In this document: one piece after another, positions 16,900-25,420 of the stretch
Layout of the letters: each line of letters starts with the position of its first letter
How positions within the stretch are numbered: position 1 is the stretch's first letter
From: Candidatus Bathyarchaeota archaeon
GTDB lineage: Archaea > Thermoproteota > Bathyarchaeia > Bathyarchaeales > Bathycorpusculaceae
Length of the DNA: 35,914 nucleotides
NCBI GenBank assembly: GCA_029879735.1
Contig: JAOUPS010000009.1
Span: 1-35,914, forward strand
Direction: 5' to 3'
Program-made: the position numbers and the translations under genes
The notes under the pieces: generated by a model
Seen by the model: only the letters and a program-made list of their open reading frames with translations
Databases searched by the model: none
Told to the model about the DNA's origin: nothing

Positions 16900-17328
16900 C
16901 TAACCCTTTTCCGGACCACCAATAGCAAATATGCCATCAGCACGCTCAGTTTCAAGCTTTTTTCCAAGATACATTCGGATACTCTTTGAATATTGCTTAA
17001 AATTCAAATCATGCAAAATTTCAACGGCTTTTTTATTCACAGCTGGAACACCCACGTAAAGTTTTTCATTGCGCCCTATCGTCTTCATACATTTCATTAA
17101 CAGCTCCTGTGCAGCTTTGGGATGTTCAGGATTGCAAACCCAGGGTCCTATTCTGTATCCGATTTCTGCTTTGCAACACATGATGTAACCAGTGATTTTG
17201 GATTTCGTACACGAAACATAGCAGAGTTTCGAATTAACATGATAAAGTCGCATCAAAACTTTGATTCTGTTCGCTCCAAAGTATTCAGCATCAAATTCTG
17301 CAAGTTCCGTTACTTCTTCTTTTTTCAA
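16900..17328 (-). CDS. GNAT-like acetyltransferase domain protein, probably 5'-truncated
   Basis: These 142 residues match the C-terminal half of a two-domain GNAT family: ELAEFDAEYFGANRIKVL, then a GYIMCCKAE strand, IGPWVCNPEHPKAAQELL and a VPAVNKKAVEILHDLNFK end. Homologues I know of carry a complete N-terminal GNAT domain before this point. Here an in-frame stop lies about 30 nt upstream of the TTG and no first domain is visible, so it may be a truncated remnant. It is convergent with TrmI, with 1 nt between the two stop codons. Confidence 0.55.
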   Translation of the reverse strand: MKKEEVTELAEFDAEYFGANRIKVLMRLYHVNSKLCYVSCTKSKITGYIMCCKAEIGYRIGPWVCNPEHPKAAQELLMKCMKTIGRNEKLYVGVPAVNKKAVEILHDLNFKQYSKSIRMYLGKKLETERADGIFAIGGPEKG

Positions 17329-17453
17329 AATTTTATGAAAAAATCCTACGGTTCAGTACCGCTTTCAACCTTATGGTCAAAAATGAAAATGCCTTATCTT
17401 CACCAAGTTTAGTGTGTTATAGTTCCATATTTTAAGCCTAACAATTCCTCCTC

Positions 17454-17705
17454 CTAGGACTTTTCACAGTAGTCATTGTGAGATACTTTCTTTTGTACAC
17501 TAGTAACTGCTAATAGTGTTGCTATCATGAATAGTGGTAGAATTAGGAATGATGGAAATTCTGGAAGTATTTCAATCTTATGTGCAGGATATGCAAAGGC
17601 AAAGTATACCCATCTATGAGTCCCATTATCATAAACGTTATTATTGAATTCGCTCCAATCTCCCCATCCATCGTCTATAATGGGTAAAAGGTTTTCTACA
17701 TTCAT
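17454..17705 (-). pseudogene. Fragment of a secreted protein with PEF-CTERM-like tail
   Basis: This 83-residue frame has a soluble stretch (DDGWGDWSEFNNNVYDNGTHRW) and then EILPEFPSFLILPLFMIATLLAV and a short polar tail. The PEFPS plus hydrophobic helix is the same type of end as in the beta-helix protein at 27849-29621. It lacks a signal peptide, so it is most likely the 3' remnant of a larger surface protein gene. Confidence 0.5.
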
Positions 17706-17718
17706 TAAAGATTAAATT

Positions 17719-17793
17719 TTAATTCTTCTTCTTCTCCTCTTCTTCTTCAACATCTTCCAGTACAGCTTTTCGTTTTGCCCTATATCTCCTCAT
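17719..17793 (-). pseudogene. Tiny charged ORF, possible 3' gene remnant
   Basis: Twenty-four codons (MRRYRAKRKAVLEDVEEEEE then KKKN) with a basic then acidic composition typical of protein C-termini. The same frame is open about 12 nt further upstream to a stop. There is no ribosome binding site. The assignment is speculative. Confidence 0.2.
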
Positions 17794-17911
17794 CTTTTCA
17801 CGAATCGGCCTTTAACACGCGCACCAAATGCTAGTCCCCGTAATGTCTTTTGCTTGTTTGTTGAACGGGATAACATAGCTAGTTTCGGATCTCTCATGTA
17901 TGCATAGAATT

Positions 17912-17964
17912 ATTACCAAAAAGTAATGTTTATATACTACCATGTAGTAATTACCTAATGGTAA
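17912..17964 (+). promoter_or_regulatory. Promoter with three palindromic operator half-site pairs
   Basis: ATTAC-6-GTAAT (17912-17927), TACTACCATGTAGTA (17935-17949, near-palindrome) and TTACCTAATGGTAA (17951-17964, perfect arms) bracket and overlap a TATA element TTTATATA (17929-17936). The expected start of transcription falls at the third palindrome. The downstream regulator is the obvious ligand for these sites, giving autorepression that would block TBP/TFB or polymerase. The TGGTAA at the start site recalls what I remember of the Pyrococcus Phr heat-shock operator. Confidence 0.65.
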
Positions 17965-17979
17965 CAAGAGGAAGCTTGA

Positions 17980-18393
17980 ATGAAACTGAAGCTGCAATTA
18001 GTTCGAGACGGAGAAGTATTGTTCGATATTCCTCTTTCTCCTACCGACTGGCCAAAAGAGCAGCTGGAAAACGAATTAGAGGCTTTAGGAGATGATTTTC
18101 AGAGATTTTCAAAGATTTTTGATGCCTTGTGCCATGAGACCCGCTTGAGGATGATGAAACGACTTATGGAGGAAGACGATCGCACAATGAACTTTGCAGA
18201 TTTCATGCGGGACCTGAATTTGAATCCCAAAATTGTTTGGGAAAACACCAGAAAACTCAGAGAAGGGGGACTCTTAGAAAAGGTCGATAGGGGAATATAT
18301 CGTTGTTCAGATTTTGGGCAGAGAAGATTCATTCTGATAAGCTTCGCATTTAGGCGTCTAATAGAGGCTCTTGAAGAAATTGAAAACTATTAG
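17980..18393 (+). CDS. Winged-helix (ArsR-like) transcriptional regulator of the Hsp20 operon
   Basis: The protein has 137 residues. A helical N-terminal arm leads into an ArsR/Phr-type winged helix: FDALCHETRLRMMKRLME (helices 1-2), NFADFMRDLNLNPKIVWENTRKLREGGLL (recognition region, split helices), then the wing EKVDRGIYRCSDFG and a C-terminal dimerisation helix. Its position as first gene behind a palindromic promoter and before an Hsp20 gene suggests a heat-shock repressor that also controls itself. The small heat shock gene starts 11 nt after its stop. Confidence 0.8.
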   Translation: MKLKLQLVRDGEVLFDIPLSPTDWPKEQLENELEALGDDFQRFSKIFDALCHETRLRMMKRLMEEDDRTMNFADFMRDLNLNPKIVWENTRKLREGGLLEKVDRGIYRCSDFGQRRFILISFAFRRLIEALEEIENY

Positions 18394-18404
18394 GGAGGTG
18401 AAAA

Positions 18405-18980
18405 ATGGTGTCATCTGACGAATTTGGAGAATTCGATGTGTTCAACAGCGACCTCAGGAAGATAATTCAGAGAATGATGAGTGAGATTGAGAAAGCGACA
18501 AAAAACGGGGACCTCAAAGGCAAATGGAAGATTAACGAAATTGATAGAGACGGTGTAAACGGATACAGTATTCAGGGGCGCTTTGGATCAGATCAACCTT
18601 GGGAGCCACTTGACCCCTTTAATCCCTTTGAACCACCGAATCCTATGAGACCCCGACCAAGACCACAAAGACCGTTCGAAGTTCCAGAGAGTACTTTGAA
18701 AGAGACCGGGGAACCATTGACGGATATCTTCGAGGACGAGAAGACGATAAAGATCTATTTTGAAGTGCGCGGTGAAGATAAGAATGATATACAATTAAAT
18801 GTCACTGCAGGCAAGGTTGAGGTTAAGGCCAAAAACTTTTACAAGATGATAAACTTGCCAACGAGCAACATAAGCCTCGAAAAGGCATCTTCAAAGTACA
18901 AGAATGGTGTACTGGAAGTAACAATCCCCAAAAAGGAGAACACTCTTGAAAACGATTCACGCAAGATAGAAATCGACTAG
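18405..18980 (+). CDS. Hsp20/alpha-crystallin family small heat shock protein
   Basis: The protein has 191 residues and a strong GGGAGGTGA ribosome site. A long Gly/Pro-rich N-terminal region (PWEPLDPFNPFEPP...) precedes an alpha-crystallin domain from about residue 105: EPLTDIFEDEKTIKIYFEVRG, then KVEVKAKNFY, ending in GVLEVTIPKK. A C-terminal IEI matches the IxI motif that docks subunits into oligomers. It should hold unfolding proteins in an ATP-independent way. It lies second in a regulator-Hsp20-TraB operon with gaps of 11 and 5 nt. Confidence 0.88.
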   Translation: MVSSDEFGEFDVFNSDLRKIIQRMMSEIEKATKNGDLKGKWKINEIDRDGVNGYSIQGRFGSDQPWEPLDPFNPFEPPNPMRPRPRPQRPFEVPESTLKETGEPLTDIFEDEKTIKIYFEVRGEDKNDIQLNVTAGKVEVKAKNFYKMINLPTSNISLEKASSKYKNGVLEVTIPKKENTLENDSRKIEID

Positions 18981-18985
18981 TTCCA

Positions 18986-19696
18986 GTGAGCATAATGGTA
19001 GAGATCTTCAATATCGACTATAATGAGTATGTTGACATCGTTGGTACTGCTCACTTTACAGGACGTAGCATTAACGATGCCTATGAGTCAATAAAGTCTT
19101 TGAAACCTAAAGATGTCGCCATCGAACTCGATTGGAGACGCTTCCAACATCTCAACACCGCATGCTTAAATTGTCCAAAAAGCGGATCATGCAAAGGCCT
19201 CTGTGAATTCACCGGAGCCGCGGAAGCCTTAGGAAACGTCGACGCCAACATATGGCTGATAGACATGACAGAACATGAGATAAGGCTTAGGATAAGAAGC
19301 AGAATGACCCCTTTTGAGAGAGCCCGCATAGGCTTGCAGATGCACCGTGGGGTAGATGAGGATCCTATTTGGCTTTGGGAGAAAGGGTTCAAAGATAGAG
19401 TGATAAACAACTCTAAGAGAGAAATAGAGGCTAGTCGAAAGCTTTTTCCTTCTGTATGGCAGGTTCTGATAGATGAACGTAATGCTTTGATGGCTGCCAA
19501 GTTAGCGTGGATAGGGTCAAAGAATCTAAACGAAGGAAAGGACTCCAGGATACTGACGTTTGTCGGAGCTGCTCACGTTGAAGGAATAAAGGACCTGCTT
19601 ATGAACCCCCTTCTAATCAAAGATCAGCTTAGAAAATTTAATCTATCGTTTACGGAGCCAATCCTTATCAGGAGAGTCGCTATTCAATGGAACTAG
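18986..19696 (+). CDS. TraB/PrgY-family protein with a four-cysteine insertion
   Basis: The product has 236 residues. The TraB-type signatures are VGTAHFTGRS (19-28), a strand with AIELDWRRF (45-53), the helix DERNALMAAKL and VGAAHVEGI near the C-terminus. TraB/GumN proteins share a fold with proposed metal-dependent proteases, but the activity is unproven. Between the first Glu and the next helix lies C-x2-C-x5-C-x3-C (Cys60, 63, 69, 73), a potential metal or Fe-S site. ATG at 18995 is an alternative to GTG 18986. Its place in a heat-shock operon suggests a role in proteostasis or the stress response. Confidence 0.75.
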   Translation: MSIMVEIFNIDYNEYVDIVGTAHFTGRSINDAYESIKSLKPKDVAIELDWRRFQHLNTACLNCPKSGSCKGLCEFTGAAEALGNVDANIWLIDMTEHEIRLRIRSRMTPFERARIGLQMHRGVDEDPIWLWEKGFKDRVINNSKREIEASRKLFPSVWQVLIDERNALMAAKLAWIGSKNLNEGKDSRILTFVGAAHVEGIKDLLMNPLLIKDQLRKFNLSFTEPILIRRVAIQWN

Positions 19697-19866
19697 CACT
19701 ATTTCAGCGTGCGCGCCTTTACTGTTAAAAGAATTGCAAGCAGAAAATTAGGATTGGCTATAGGAGTATTAACTCTCTTTTGGGGCTTTCAACAATCTTA
19801 AGAACTTTGTAGACAAAGATATTTGGGAGAAGAAATCAATTATAGGGTGAATTAAAGGAGATTGTG

Positions 19867-19998
19867 ATGCCAAACAAAGAGTTTTTACATGTTTTTTCTT
19901 CTGGTGCAGTAGCTCCACCTATAAAGGTATGCGCTGAAGAGTTCAAAGCAAAGTTTGGAACAGAATTTAAGTTTACTATTGGGAAAGCGGAAGCCTAA
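19867..19998 (+). pseudogene. Truncated substrate-binding-protein N-terminus (ModA/WtpA-like)
   Basis: An ATG preceded by AAGGAG opens a 43-codon frame containing HVFSSGAVAPPIKVCAEEFK and FGTEFKFTIGKAEA, then TAA. This pattern is the first beta strand and helix of molybdate/tungstate-type periplasmic binding proteins, normally about 250 residues long. No continuation is visible in any frame downstream. No signal peptide is present. Confidence 0.5.
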
Positions 19999-20061
19999 TA
20001 GCTGCATACATAAAGTAGGTCTTTTGTGGCATACTGTGCGCTATTGAACTAACGCGCGTGC

Positions 20062-20732
20062 TCATGGCGTGCGAGGTTTCTCTACAGAGTTGAGCGGTTG
20101 ACCGATGATCTTGAGGAGGCTTTTGGAAATCCTTCCCTCTTTCACAAGTTGGTAACCCGCTTGTCTTGCTGCCTTAAAGATCTCCTCGGCTTTTCTTGGG
20201 TTCTCAGCCATGCGGCCTGCATGTGGTCGGAGTAGTGCCCCTGCGAACTCGACGTTACAGTCCTTCGCCAGTTCCTTTACAGTCCTAAGCACCGTTCCGA
20301 AGTTGCCCATCTCCACCCAGCCACACGAGGACACCAATACAAACTTTCTGATTTTGACGTCAGCGCGGAATCTAGCACGTGTACGACCGTTTTGCCGTTT
20401 GAGAACTGGGTCCATAAGAGGACTATTCTATTTATTAGGTTCTGCATCTCGCCCGGCAACGGGATATAGACCGGTGTCGCCAACACGAGGATATCCGCTT
20501 CACGCAACTTGGGATAGAGTGACTGCATACTGTCTTCTATGTAGCATTTACCCGGCTTCTTGTTCCAGCAATAGAATTCTCCATCGCAAGGCGTGACATT
20601 TAGGCGCCTAGCATAAAACAGTTCAACCGCCGCTCCAGCCTTCTCCATGCCTTCGAGAAAGGGTGTTAGGATCTTTGCCGTCCTACCTTTCTCCATCTTC
20701 GGGCTACCATTTATGGCCACTACTTTGGTCAG
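20062..20732 (-). pseudogene. NADPH-dependent FMN reductase / iron-sulfur flavoprotein-like, frameshifted
   Basis: Two overlapping frames together give one flavodoxin-fold protein of about 223 residues. The 5' frame has VVAINGSPKMEKGRT (phosphate loop), YCWNKKPGKCYIEDSMQ and LATPVYIPLPGEMQNLINRI. The 3' frame continues with DPVLKRQNGRTRARFR, FVLVSSCGWVEMGNFGTV and RPHAGRM to the end. The switch is near 20412-20418 and needs one inserted or deleted base. The first codon also reads CTG where an ATG is expected, behind a GAGGAG. The intact family uses FMN and NAD(P)H to reduce small molecules. Gene inactivation or a sequencing error are both possible. Confidence 0.7.
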
Positions 20733-20831
20733 AATACATCTCCTCTTTTCAAAGTAGACTGTCCGAACTATATAACGATTCAAATCACTGCACTCTGCGC
20801 GTAAAAAGAGAGAGGATTTGCGGGAGATGTC

Positions 20832-20869
20832 ACCAGGAGGGTGTGGGTTCAAATCCCACCCGATTCATG
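20832..20869 (+). pseudogene. tRNA 3' fragment (T-arm plus acceptor 3' strand)
   Basis: GTGGG-TTCAAAT-CCCAC is a perfect T-arm, followed by CCGATTC and a discriminator A. The matching 5' acceptor strand (GAATCGG) and a D-arm are absent upstream and downstream, so this is an isolated 3' remnant. Confidence 0.5.
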
Positions 20870-20977
20870 TCTCATGTTTCACGTCTCCGCTCAGAATGTT
20901 GCTGGCGCGCACGCTAAAAGATAATAGATGAAACATTAAAGAAACACGATGGTAGAAAACTGTAACGTGTAAAATGG

Positions 20978-22798
20978 GTGTTTGCGTGGATGGGCACTTT
21001 CGCTCGTATCTGCCGATATATTTCAAAGAGCTGGCCGCTTTTTCTTGTTAGTGTAGCTTGCATGCTTGTTGGCACAATTGTAAGCGTGCAGATTCCTCTT
21101 TTGACAAGAGACGCCATCGACGACGTTATTACTCCGCTTGCTCGGGGATTAGATGTTGAATTAGGCAAGGGTATGCTTTTTGTTTTGATGTTGAAAATTG
21201 TAGGTTTCACGGTGGTTGTTGGCTTGTTTTCTTTCATTCGGCGGTATGCAAGCACGTATTTCTCTCAGAAAGTGGTTTATGACATCAGAAATGACGTGTT
21301 TGTTTCTCTGCAGAACCAAAGTTTCGCGTTTTACGACAAAACTCACACGGGTCAGCTTTTGGCGAAAGTAACAACCGACATGGACAGAATACGCAGGTTT
21401 TTAGGTTTCCAGCTAGCCTTTCTTATGACATCCGTTATTCTTCTTGTTGTAGCATTGTACACGATGTTTTCCATCAACACCATGCTTACTCTCTTCCTTT
21501 TGCCAATAATGCCTTGTATATTTGCAACGTTCTATCTATTTGGAAAAAAGATACGTCCAGTTTTTACAGAGATAAGAGAACAATATGGCAGCTTAACTTC
21601 TGTGTTACATGAAGCCATTACAGGAATCAGGGTTGTACGAGCGTTTGCGCAAGAAGATTTCGAAAGAAAGAAGTTCACGTCTAAGAACGACAAGTACTTT
21701 GAAACAGTGTTAGCTTCAGCTAAAATCAGTGCGTTCTACATACCTCTCGTAGGTTTTCTCCTAGGATTGGGCACGATCACAATCTTTTGGTACGGAGGAT
21801 CTGAAGTAATCGAGGGAACGTTGACCATTGGAGATTTAGTTGCGTTTAACGCGTACTTGGCGATGTTGGCAATGCCTATGCGTTTCTTCGGCATGTTTAT
21901 ATCTGGTTTTCACCAGACAATGGCTGCTGGCGACAGAATCTTCGAAGTTATGGACGCTGAGAGACAGATAAAGGAGAAGCCAGATGCACTGACGCTACCA
22001 AAATTAAATGGGCACGTGAAATTTGAAAACGTGTCTTTCAGCTACGAAAAACGTAGACCCATTTTAAAGAACATAACCTTTGATGCAAAGCCTGGAGAAA
22101 CCGTAGCCCTTCTGGGAGCAACGGGCTCTGGAAAAAGCACTATTATCCGTCTTATCCCCCGTTTCTATGACGTGTCCTCAGGAAAAATCACGGTTGACAA
22201 CTACGATGTTAGAGACGTTAAACTCAAGTCTCTTCGAAACCAAATAGGCATAGTTGCGCAAGAAACTTTCCTCTTCTCCATGACAATAAAAGAGAACATA
22301 GCCTACGGTAAACCAGAAGCTAAAATGGACGAAATAGTTGCCGCAGCAAAGGCTGCAAGAGCTCACGAGTTCATTTCAGCCCTGCCTAGCGGCTACGACT
22401 CAAGGCTTGGAGAGAGAGGAGTAACTCTTTCAGGTGGTCAACGGCAAAGAGTAGCCATAGCAAGGGCTTTACTGATGAATTCAAGGATACTCATCTTGGA
22501 CGATTCAACTTCAAGCGTTGATGTAGAAACCGAATATGAGATTCAGCAGGCTTTACGTGCGTTGCTCAAGAACAGAACCGCTTTTGTGATCACTCAGCGA
22601 GTTTCAACCATCAGAAACGCAGATAAAATCGTTGTTCTTGAAAAAGGAGAGATTGCGGAAGACGGCACTCATGAAACTCTTATGGCGAAAAAGGGCGTCT
22701 ATTATCAGATTTATCAGACGCTGTACGAAACACAGAAGCCTATTGTTGAAACTGCATCGGAGCGTGCATCGTCAAAACAGGGGGAAACCAAGCAATGA
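20978..22798 (+). CDS. Heterodimeric ABC exporter, subunit with degenerate ATP site
   Basis: This is a 606-residue half-transporter: six transmembrane helices (about 20-310), then an ATPase domain. Walker A GATGSGKS is at 380-387, signature LSGGQ at 484-488 and Walker B ILILD at 504-508. The catalytic base position is Asp509 instead of Glu and the switch position is Gln540 (ITQR) instead of His. This is the pattern of the degenerate subunit of TM287/288- or BmrC/D-type exporters. Its stop overlaps the start of the partner gene by 4 nt. Substrates of this class are lipids and hydrophobic compounds. ATG 20990 is an alternative to the GTG start. Confidence 0.92.
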   Translation: MFAWMGTFARICRYISKSWPLFLVSVACMLVGTIVSVQIPLLTRDAIDDVITPLARGLDVELGKGMLFVLMLKIVGFTVVVGLFSFIRRYASTYFSQKVVYDIRNDVFVSLQNQSFAFYDKTHTGQLLAKVTTDMDRIRRFLGFQLAFLMTSVILLVVALYTMFSINTMLTLFLLPIMPCIFATFYLFGKKIRPVFTEIREQYGSLTSVLHEAITGIRVVRAFAQEDFERKKFTSKNDKYFETVLASAKISAFYIPLVGFLLGLGTITIFWYGGSEVIEGTLTIGDLVAFNAYLAMLAMPMRFFGMFISGFHQTMAAGDRIFEVMDAERQIKEKPDALTLPKLNGHVKFENVSFSYEKRRPILKNITFDAKPGETVALLGATGSGKSTIIRLIPRFYDVSSGKITVDNYDVRDVKLKSLRNQIGIVAQETFLFSMTIKENIAYGKPEAKMDEIVAAAKAARAHEFISALPSGYDSRLGERGVTLSGGQRQRVAIARALLMNSRILILDDSTSSVDVETEYEIQQALRALLKNRTAFVITQRVSTIRNADKIVVLEKGEIAEDGTHETLMAKKGVYYQIYQTLYETQKPIVETASERASSKQGETKQ

Positions 22799-24612
22799 CC
22801 GGATACCATCCGGGGCATGGGCCTCGGCACAGGCATGGATTTGGCTTGGACTACGAAGAAAAAAAGCACACAAGAAAGATTCCAGATAGGGCGCTTGTAG
22901 CGCGGCTGCTTAGGCACTTACTGAAATATAAGCGGAGATTCACGATCACAGTAGTCGCCGTCGTCGTTGTTTCTTTAACCGGGCTTTTACCTCCTTATCT
23001 CCTTCAAGTTGCCATTGACAATTACATGGTAAACAGCGACTTCGCCGGACTAACACTCATAGCCATGATTCTGGTCGGCGTTTATCTCGTCAACTGGATT
23101 TCTGACTATCTGCGGACATATCAGATGTCGTGGATGGGCGAAAACATGGTGAACGAACTGAGGAAGCAGTTGTTTTCGCATCTTCAAGAGCTTTCATTCG
23201 GCTTTTACGATCGATCTGAAGTTGGTGAAATAATTTCACGGGTCACTAATGACACAGACACTCTGAGCCAAATATTCGTTCAAGGAGTTCTTACATTGAT
23301 CAGCGACGTTTTGACCCTCATAGGCATTGTGGCAATAATGCTTCTGTTAAGCGTCCCTATGACGTTAGCCGCGTTTTCAGTCATACCTCCACTTATATTG
23401 CTGATATTTGTTTTTCAATCCAAGCTTAGAAAGGCTTACAGAGCAACACGCAAGAAAATAGCAGTTGTCACGAGCAGACTTGAACAAAGCATTTCAGGCA
23501 TAAAAGAAATTCAGTCTTTCACAAGAGAGCAAGACGCCATAAAAGATTTTAGACGAGCAAACGTAGAAAACCTTCAAGCTAACGTTCAAGCTGGCAAGCT
23601 CTTTGCTCTCCTGATGCCGGCTGTTCAAATAGTTGGAGCCATTGGAACGTGTGTCGTCTTATGGTTTGGTGGAATGTCAATCATAAGCGGATCAATAACG
23701 CTCGGAATAGTTATAGCCTTCCTCCTCTACGTAAACAAATTTTTCCAACCATTAGTAGATTTGACAACGTTCTACAACACTGTTCAGTCAGCCATGTCTG
23801 CAGCGGAAAGAATATTCGTAACTCTTGACACAAAACCTGAAATTTCAGACGCCCAAGATGCAGTTGAGCTTTCGCACGCAAAAGGAGAAATCGTTTTTAA
23901 CCATGTAACTTTCGGCTACGATCCAGATCGCTCTGTACTAGAAGACGTAAATATTCACGTTGAACCGGGAAAAACGTTGGCCATTGTAGGTCCGACAGGA
24001 GCTGGGAAGAGCACCATTGTGAAGCTTCTTAGTCGATTTTATGAGCTTCAGAAGGGAACCGTAACGGTTGAAGGCTGGAACGTTCGAAAAGTAACCTTGA
24101 ATTCTCTTCATAAGCAGATGGGGGTTGTTTTGCAGGAGCCTTTTCTCTTTTCTGGAACGATTATGGAAAACATAAAGTATGGAAAACTTGACGCAACTGA
24201 CGGCGAGGTAGAACAGGTTGCGAAGATTGTTGGAATCCACAAATTCATAAGCAGCCTTCCACAAGGATACGAGACTGATGTTGGTGAAAGAGGATCGAGA
24301 CTTTCTGTTGGACAAAGGCAGCTTGTGTCTTTTGCAAGAGCCCTCTTAAGCGACCCCCCAATCTTAATCCTAGACGAGGCAACATCAAGCGTTGATCCCT
24401 ACACCGAACTGAAGATAAAGAAGGCGCTCACAGTTCTCCTGAAAAACAGAACGTCACTCGTCATCGCCCACAGACTTTCAACAGTCAGGAACGCCGACAA
24501 CATCATAGTCATTAACGAAGGAAAAATAGTGGAGGAAGGAAATCACACAGAACTCATGAAAAAGAAAGGAATGTACCATCGCCTCTACAAGAAACAATTC
24601 AAAGACACATAA
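22795..24612 (+). CDS. Heterodimeric ABC exporter, subunit with consensus ATP site
   Basis: The product has 605 residues. A short His-rich N-terminus (MTGYHPGHGPRHRHGFG) precedes six transmembrane helices (about 50-320) and an ATPase. Walker A GPTGAGKS is at 399-406, signature LSVGQ at 503-507 (Gly to Val), Walker B LILDE with Glu528, and switch His559 in IAHR. The imperfect signature pairs with the degenerate site of the partner, while this subunit's own catalytic Glu and His face the partner's perfect LSGGQ. That gives exactly one active ATP site in the heterodimer. The ATG overlaps the upstream stop (ATGA). Confidence 0.92.
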   Translation: MTGYHPGHGPRHRHGFGLDYEEKKHTRKIPDRALVARLLRHLLKYKRRFTITVVAVVVVSLTGLLPPYLLQVAIDNYMVNSDFAGLTLIAMILVGVYLVNWISDYLRTYQMSWMGENMVNELRKQLFSHLQELSFGFYDRSEVGEIISRVTNDTDTLSQIFVQGVLTLISDVLTLIGIVAIMLLLSVPMTLAAFSVIPPLILLIFVFQSKLRKAYRATRKKIAVVTSRLEQSISGIKEIQSFTREQDAIKDFRRANVENLQANVQAGKLFALLMPAVQIVGAIGTCVVLWFGGMSIISGSITLGIVIAFLLYVNKFFQPLVDLTTFYNTVQSAMSAAERIFVTLDTKPEISDAQDAVELSHAKGEIVFNHVTFGYDPDRSVLEDVNIHVEPGKTLAIVGPTGAGKSTIVKLLSRFYELQKGTVTVEGWNVRKVTLNSLHKQMGVVLQEPFLFSGTIMENIKYGKLDATDGEVEQVAKIVGIHKFISSLPQGYETDVGERGSRLSVGQRQLVSFARALLSDPPILILDEATSSVDPYTELKIKKALTVLLKNRTSLVIAHRLSTVRNADNIIVINEGKIVEEGNHTELMKKKGMYHRLYKKQFKDT

Positions 24613-24998
24613 CCGAAACGACTTAAAGCTGAAAGCTGTTGAAAATCAGCCAAAATCAAGGATGCTTATTTCTACGCGCGCGCGCTCTATTCTTCTGTAG
24701 ATCACTGAAAGAAGCTCAATTCATCGTTATCTAGTCTTTTTTTCTGAACCTCTAATCAACATGGTTGCTGCAACTTTTTGTCCATGAGTTTTATTGTCTT
24801 TTCAGAATTTCTGCAGAAAAGTGACTTTAGAGGTTGTTTAGAGGATTTTTACATGGAAAACCTCTAAAAAGTCCATATGCCAACTAGTGCGCGCGCTGCG
24901 CCGTCTTACATCGAGGAAACTTCTCTCTTGCGCTCTATCAATATCAAAATATAGGCGTATAAGTTTGCAAAACATATCTAACATTGAGGTTTCCATGT
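24613..24998. other. Gene-free region with GC tracts and a CCTCTAA inverted repeat
   Basis: No coding frame is supported in these 386 nt. It holds an 11-nt alternating CG tract (24675-24685), an 8-nt tract (24899-24906), two GCGCTCTAT elements (24682-24690, 24930-24938) and an interrupted inverted repeat, TTTAGAGG...CCTCTAAA, between about 24827 and 24868. The ribosome binding site of the next gene (GAGG, 24986-24989) closes the region. Confidence 0.5.
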
Positions 24999-25397
24999 AT
25001 GCTCAATAACGAGGTTCGTGAATTCCTGCGAAAGCCAAGGGTAGCGCGGTTGGCAACTATAGGATCTGACGGTTATCCGCATATTGTTCCTATCTACTTC
25101 ATGCTCGATGGCGATGATATCCTATTCGGCAGCGACAGAGACAACCGTAAGGTGAGAAATGCTCTGACAAATCCGAAAGGAGCTGTAGTCGTAGGCGGCG
25201 AACCAGCAACCGATGAAGCGGGTTACACGATACAAGGTAATTTGACCATGGAAGATGATACAGATCACTCTATGGCTCGTCGCATGCTATGTCGCTATGA
25301 ATCAAAAGACGAAGCAGAAAAAACCCTAGCGGCTTGGGTGAATAGCGATCTTGTAATAATTCGTCTAAAGCCTAAATCCATCATTAGAGTTTGGTAA
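24999..25397 (+). CDS. Pyridoxamine 5'-phosphate oxidase-like flavin/F420-binding split-barrel protein
   Basis: The open frame begins at a TTG (24984), but GAGG at 24986-24989 lies 9 nt before the ATG at 24999. Homologues begin with this kind of sequence (MLNNEVREFLRKPRVARLATIG). The 132-residue product is a single split beta-barrel: ARLATIGSDGYPHIVPIYF, then DILFGSDRDNRKVRNALTNP and VVVGGE. This is the core of FMN- or F420-dependent oxidoreductases of the PNPOx-like superfamily. The cofactor cannot be decided from sequence alone. It is monocistronic. Confidence 0.8.
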   Translation: MLNNEVREFLRKPRVARLATIGSDGYPHIVPIYFMLDGDDILFGSDRDNRKVRNALTNPKGAVVVGGEPATDEAGYTIQGNLTMEDDTDHSMARRMLCRYESKDEAEKTLAAWVNSDLVIIRLKPKSIIRVW

Positions 25398-25420
25398 CGC
25401 GTTAAGCCTTCCAATTATGT

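Noticed and set aside
19711-19790. Short hydrophobic frame (…LGLAIGVLTLFWGF…) between TraB and the binding-protein remnant
   Set aside because: No start codon and fewer than 30 codons; could be a remnant but cannot be supported.
20832-20869. Complete tRNA with an Asp-like loop (TGTCAC) upstream of the T-arm
   Set aside because: The flanking anticodon stem does not pair and the D-arm and 5' acceptor strand are missing.
24827-24868. CCTCTAA inverted repeat as a rho-independent-type terminator
   Set aside because: Arms are interrupted and far (over 200 nt) from the exporter stop; no T-run in the right place.
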